Of a stretch of DNA of 16,186 nt, positions 13,760-16,186 are shown one piece after another. The position numbers and the translations under genes are program-made. Under the pieces are notes generated by a model. That model was not told where the DNA came from. It did no database searches and worked only from the letters and a program-made list of their open reading frames with translations. The stretch's first letter is position 1. Each line of letters begins with the position of its first letter. Source of the DNA: an uncultured Treponema sp. (GTDB lineage Bacteria; Spirochaetota; Spirochaetia; Treponematales; Treponemataceae); the NCBI GenBank assembly GCA_938045195.1, contig CALINC010000134.1, forward strand, positions 1-16,186, written 5' to 3'.

Positions 13760-15088
13760 TTATTCTACCTTATCGTGTTTTTCGCCTCTGGTAACCTTTC
13801 CCATCATAAGCCATGCGAGTAGAAAAAAACATGCACAGTATACAAAGACTGCTCTGTGTCCTGCAAAGTCGATTATAAGACCTGCAAGGAAGGGGGCTAT
13901 TATTGCCGCTCCTTGAGAAAATGTATAGTATAAGCCTGTGTAAAGTCCTATGTGCGAAAAGCCAGCCATCTGCCAAAGCATGGGGAAGGAGTTTGCTATT
14001 ATACAGATCCAAAAAATACCGAACACAAACATTAAACCCCAAAATAGGTGTTTTAATTGTCCTCCGGCAAGGCCTAGAATACCTGCAATTTCGGTTAAGA
14101 AAAATTGAGCTAAACACAAACTTGCGACAACAATCAAAGCGATTCTTATCATTCTTTTTCGTCCCCACTTACTTGCAGCATATCCCATTGGAATGGCTGA
14201 TAGGGCTGAGGCGATTCCTACCATTCCTGCTGCAAAGGCTCCCTGTCCTGTCGATACACCGAAATGTTTTATACTGTACTCGGCGATGTATGGCAGCATT
14301 CCCTGATAGCCTAGGAACCATAAGAAAAGCGAAACAAGAACAAATAGGGCACTCTTATCGGGTTTTTCCTCGTCTTCGATTTTTCTGCCTGCCAATATGG
14401 TTTTCATTGCCTGTATAAACGGCACTTTTTTTTCTTCTTCATTTTCAGAAGAATTGGACGGCGGAACATTTTTTTCTTTTACAAAGAAAAATAGCATTAG
14501 GGTTGCAAGGATAACCAAAAGACCCGCTGCCGGAAATGAAAGAACATCCTTTGTACGCCCTATAATGGGAAGGACAGTATCTACATCCATTAGACGGGCT
14601 AAAAATAAGGTTCCTACTATTGCGGCAATGTTTCCCATAGTATTTATAACTCCGTTTCCTTGAGAGCGGAACTCGGCAGGAACAATGTCCGGCATTAAAG
14701 CGATTACCGGCCCCCGCACCGATTGCTTAAATAAATTCAGCAGGGCAAGAATAATTATCAATGCCGCCAAAGAATTTTTTGCTGCATATGGAATAAAGCT
14801 AAAAGTAATTGCCGACAATGGGAGCAAAATTATAATCCACGGCATTCGTCTTCCTATTTTTGTTCGGGTTCTATCCGACCATGCCGAAACTATGGGGATT
14901 AATAATATTGCCAGAATATTATCGAGCGACATCAATATTCCGACAAGCCATTTAAAAGGAATATAACGGCTTAAAAAAATCGTTACATAACTGTCATACA
15001 ATGGATCCATGAGCCCCATTGTAAAAAAACCTGCTCCGATTAAAAAAGTTATCGGAAGGTATTTTCTAAATCCTTCTTTTTGTTTCAT
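13760..15088 (-). CDS. MFS transporter, GPH/SLC45-like sugar permease type
   Basis: This is a 442-residue integral membrane protein with about 12 hydrophobic segments and a central cytoplasmic loop rich in Glu and Lys (about residues 210-255, containing SSENEEEKK). The hallmark of the glycoside-pentoside-hexuronide and SLC45-like branch is in loop 2-3: SDRTRTKIGRR (71-81), following a first helix region with MDPLYDSYVTIFL. A second loop signature (SKWGRKR) lies in the C-terminal half. Members usually import sugars or glycosides with H+ or Na+; the substrate here is unknown. GGAG lies 5 nt before ATG 15088. The gene is divergent from the phosphodiesterase gene, with a 101-nt shared intergenic region, and it has no enzyme partner on its own strand. 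Confidence 0.88.
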   Translation of the reverse strand: MKQKEGFRKYLPITFLIGAGFFTMGLMDPLYDSYVTIFLSRYIPFKWLVGILMSLDNILAILLIPIVSAWSDRTRTKIGRRMPWIIILLPLSAITFSFIPYAAKNSLAALIIILALLNLFKQSVRGPVIALMPDIVPAEFRSQGNGVINTMGNIAAIVGTLFLARLMDVDTVLPIIGRTKDVLSFPAAGLLVILATLMLFFFVKEKNVPPSNSSENEEEKKVPFIQAMKTILAGRKIEDEEKPDKSALFVLVSLFLWFLGYQGMLPYIAEYSIKHFGVSTGQGAFAAGMVGIASALSAIPMGYAASKWGRKRMIRIALIVVASLCLAQFFLTEIAGILGLAGGQLKHLFWGLMFVFGIFWICIIANSFPMLWQMAGFSHIGLYTGLYYTFSQGAAIIAPFLAGLIIDFAGHRAVFVYCACFFLLAWLMMGKVTRGEKHDKVE

Positions 15089-15114
15089 AGCTTCTCCAAT
15101 ATTTATTTAATACC

Positions 15115-15143
15115 TTAACAGTATAAACTATATTTGCTATAAT
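15115..15143 (+). promoter_or_regulatory. Near-consensus promoter of the phosphodiesterase gene
   Basis: TTAACA (15115-15120) and TATAAT (15138-15143) are 17 nt apart. Transcription would begin near 15150, about 40 nt before the start codon. The divergent MFS gene has only a TATACT-like -10 here, without a clear -35. Confidence 0.75.
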
Positions 15144-15189
15144 AGCTATAGTAAAAATAAAGATTATTTAATTTATGAGGAAAAGGAAT

Positions 15190-15969
15190 ATGCATAAAAA
15201 AATTTTGCCTAATGCAAAAAGGCCTCTTCTTTTTGGTCATCGAGGAGTTTCAAGTTTAGCTCCTGAAAATACGATTGCCTCATTTAAAAAGGCTGTAGAG
15301 CTGGGAATCCCCGGAGTGGAGCTGGATGTGCATTTAACCAAAACCGGAGAACTTGCGGTTATTCATGATTCCTCAATTAAGCGTACAGGAAGAATTTATG
15401 AAAACGGAAAGATTATTGAAGCTCCTGATCTAAAAGTTGAAGATTTATCTTGGGAAGAATTACAAAAATATGACTTCGGTATTTGGTTTTCAAAAGAATA
15501 TGAAGGTGAAAAACTTCCTTTACTTTATGATGTCCTAAAACTTCTAGGCTCCGATATCTATGTCGATATAGAAATAAAAATAGATAACCTAAAATATAAG
15601 GGAGTTGTAGAAAAAACTTATCAGGTTTTAAAGGATATTTTAAAAGTTCTGCCTGAAAATCCTCACAGGTTTTTGGTTTCTTCTTTTAATCCATTTGCTA
15701 TAAGATATTTTTCAAAGATATGTTCGGATATTCCTACTGCGTTGATATACGATAATCATCCCGATAATCTCTTTTTTTTAAAAAAAGGCAGGGGGCTTCT
15801 ATTTTGTAGGCCGGATATTTTAAAGCCTTCTTATAAATGCTTTACGAAAAAGAAAAATAAAGAATCTTGGTGTTGGACTGTTGACGATAAAGAAAAAGCC
15901 GAGGACCTTATCAAAAAAGGAGTAACGGGGATTATATCCAATCGCCCTCAGGATTTAAACCAAGATTAA
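15190..15969 (+). CDS. Glycerophosphodiester phosphodiesterase
   Basis: This 259-residue GDPD-family TIM-barrel enzyme cleaves glycerophosphodiesters to glycerol-3-phosphate and an alcohol. The key residues are His17-Arg18 in FGHRG, Glu26 in PENT, Glu44 and Asp46 in GVELDVHLTKTG (metal ligands), and the second catalytic His59 in VIHD. The C-terminal part has DIYVDIEIK, VSSFNP and a terminal TVDDKEKAEDLIKKGVTGII. It has no signal peptide, so it is cytoplasmic, unlike the exported GlpQ lipoproteins of spirochaetes. The start at ATG 15190 is chosen because GAGGAAAAGGA precedes it. The ATG at 15175 lacks any Shine-Dalgarno. It ends 15 nt from the convergent GNAT gene. It probably recycles lipid headgroup diesters. 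Confidence 0.92.
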   Translation: MHKKILPNAKRPLLFGHRGVSSLAPENTIASFKKAVELGIPGVELDVHLTKTGELAVIHDSSIKRTGRIYENGKIIEAPDLKVEDLSWEELQKYDFGIWFSKEYEGEKLPLLYDVLKLLGSDIYVDIEIKIDNLKYKGVVEKTYQVLKDILKVLPENPHRFLVSSFNPFAIRYFSKICSDIPTALIYDNHPDNLFFLKKGRGLLFCRPDILKPSYKCFTKKKNKESWCWTVDDKEKAEDLIKKGVTGIISNRPQDLNQD

Positions 15970-15984
15970 GACTTCCGTTTTTTC

Positions 15985-16186
15985 CTAAATAATTTGAACA
16001 AATCCGCGCTTGTTGTACCAATTTATTGCCGTTTTATTTTTTGATTCGACATCAAGATAAATTTCCAAATCTTGATTTTTAAAATAGTTTATAACTCTAT
16101 TTATAAGAGATATTCCGATTCCGCATTTTTGATATTTTTTTAGAACCGCAATAACACTGATATAAGCCGAATTTTCTTTTATAAAA
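15985..16186 (-). CDS. GNAT-family acetyltransferase, 3' end only (cut by window edge)
   Basis: On the minus strand an open frame enters from the window edge and stops at TAG 15987-15985. The visible 66 codons hold the C-terminal half of a GNAT domain: AYISVIAVLKKYQKCGIG is motif A, with Gln and the GxG-like turn of the CoA site. EIYLDVESKNKTAINWYNKRGF is motif B, with Asn, Trp-Tyr and Gly-Phe in the expected places. The end VQII is close after it, as is usual. The acceptor substrate cannot be told. It converges on the phosphodiesterase gene with only 15 nt between the stops and no separate terminator visible. Confidence 0.8.
   Translation of the reverse strand, partial: FIKENSAYISVIAVLKKYQKCGIGISLINRVINYFKNQDLEIYLDVESKNKTAINWYNKRGFVQII

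Noticed and set aside
13903..14418. 171-codon plus-strand ORF inside the MFS gene
   Set aside because: It is a shadow frame. The opposite strand has a full-length permease with family motifs and a Shine-Dalgarno.

Overview
The window is an AT-rich chromosomal segment that looks like an oral spirochaete, most probably Treponema close to T. denticola. This is inferred from the low GC content, a TmpC/PnrA-type nucleoside-binding lipoprotein with a relaxed lipobox next to its ABC transporter, a stand-alone arginine deiminase, and palindrome-rich intergenic repeats. No rRNA, tRNA, CRISPR array, insertion sequence or phage gene is visible.

Layout. (1) 1-5060: a minus-strand purine-nucleoside-type ABC importer operon, transcribed as lipoprotein receptor, double ATPase, permease, permease. 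It has a perfect-consensus promoter (TTGACA, 17 nt, TATAAT), an attenuator-like hairpin after the receptor gene, a TTG start on the ATPase preceded by an AUG-UGA start-stop, and a large hairpin at the 3' end. (2) 5060-9200: a plus-strand accessory block. It contains a frameshifted small ORF, a transglutaminase-like protein, an SRPBCC-fold protein, a class I methyltransferase, a polyamine-type GNAT acetyltransferase and a DMT/EamA permease with an 18-histidine tail. A chain of hairpins at 6131-6266 shares a core with a second copy at 17-98. (3) 9300-11052: a lone ABC half-exporter on the plus strand. (4) 11116-12290: a minus-strand pair, a DUF4418-like membrane protein followed by a LolD/MacB-type ATPase with no FtsX-type permease in the window. 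(5) 12315-13646: arginine deiminase with its own promoter and terminator. (6) 13760-16186: an MFS permease (minus), a divergent glycerophosphodiester phosphodiesterase (plus) with a near-consensus promoter, and the 3' end of a GNAT gene (minus) cut by the window edge.

How the parts fit. The nucleoside importer is a complete system for a purine-scavenging organism, with signals suggesting that the receptor is made in excess over the transporter. The arginine deiminase would supply citrulline and ammonia. The accessory block reads as one likely transcript of small-molecule or detoxification genes with no obvious single pathway. I do not see a clearly new defence or biosynthetic system. The most unusual items are the modular hairpin repeat, the A7-frameshifted small ORF whose stop overlaps the next ribosome binding site, the start-stop plus TTG arrangement in the importer operon, and the His-tailed DMT permease.
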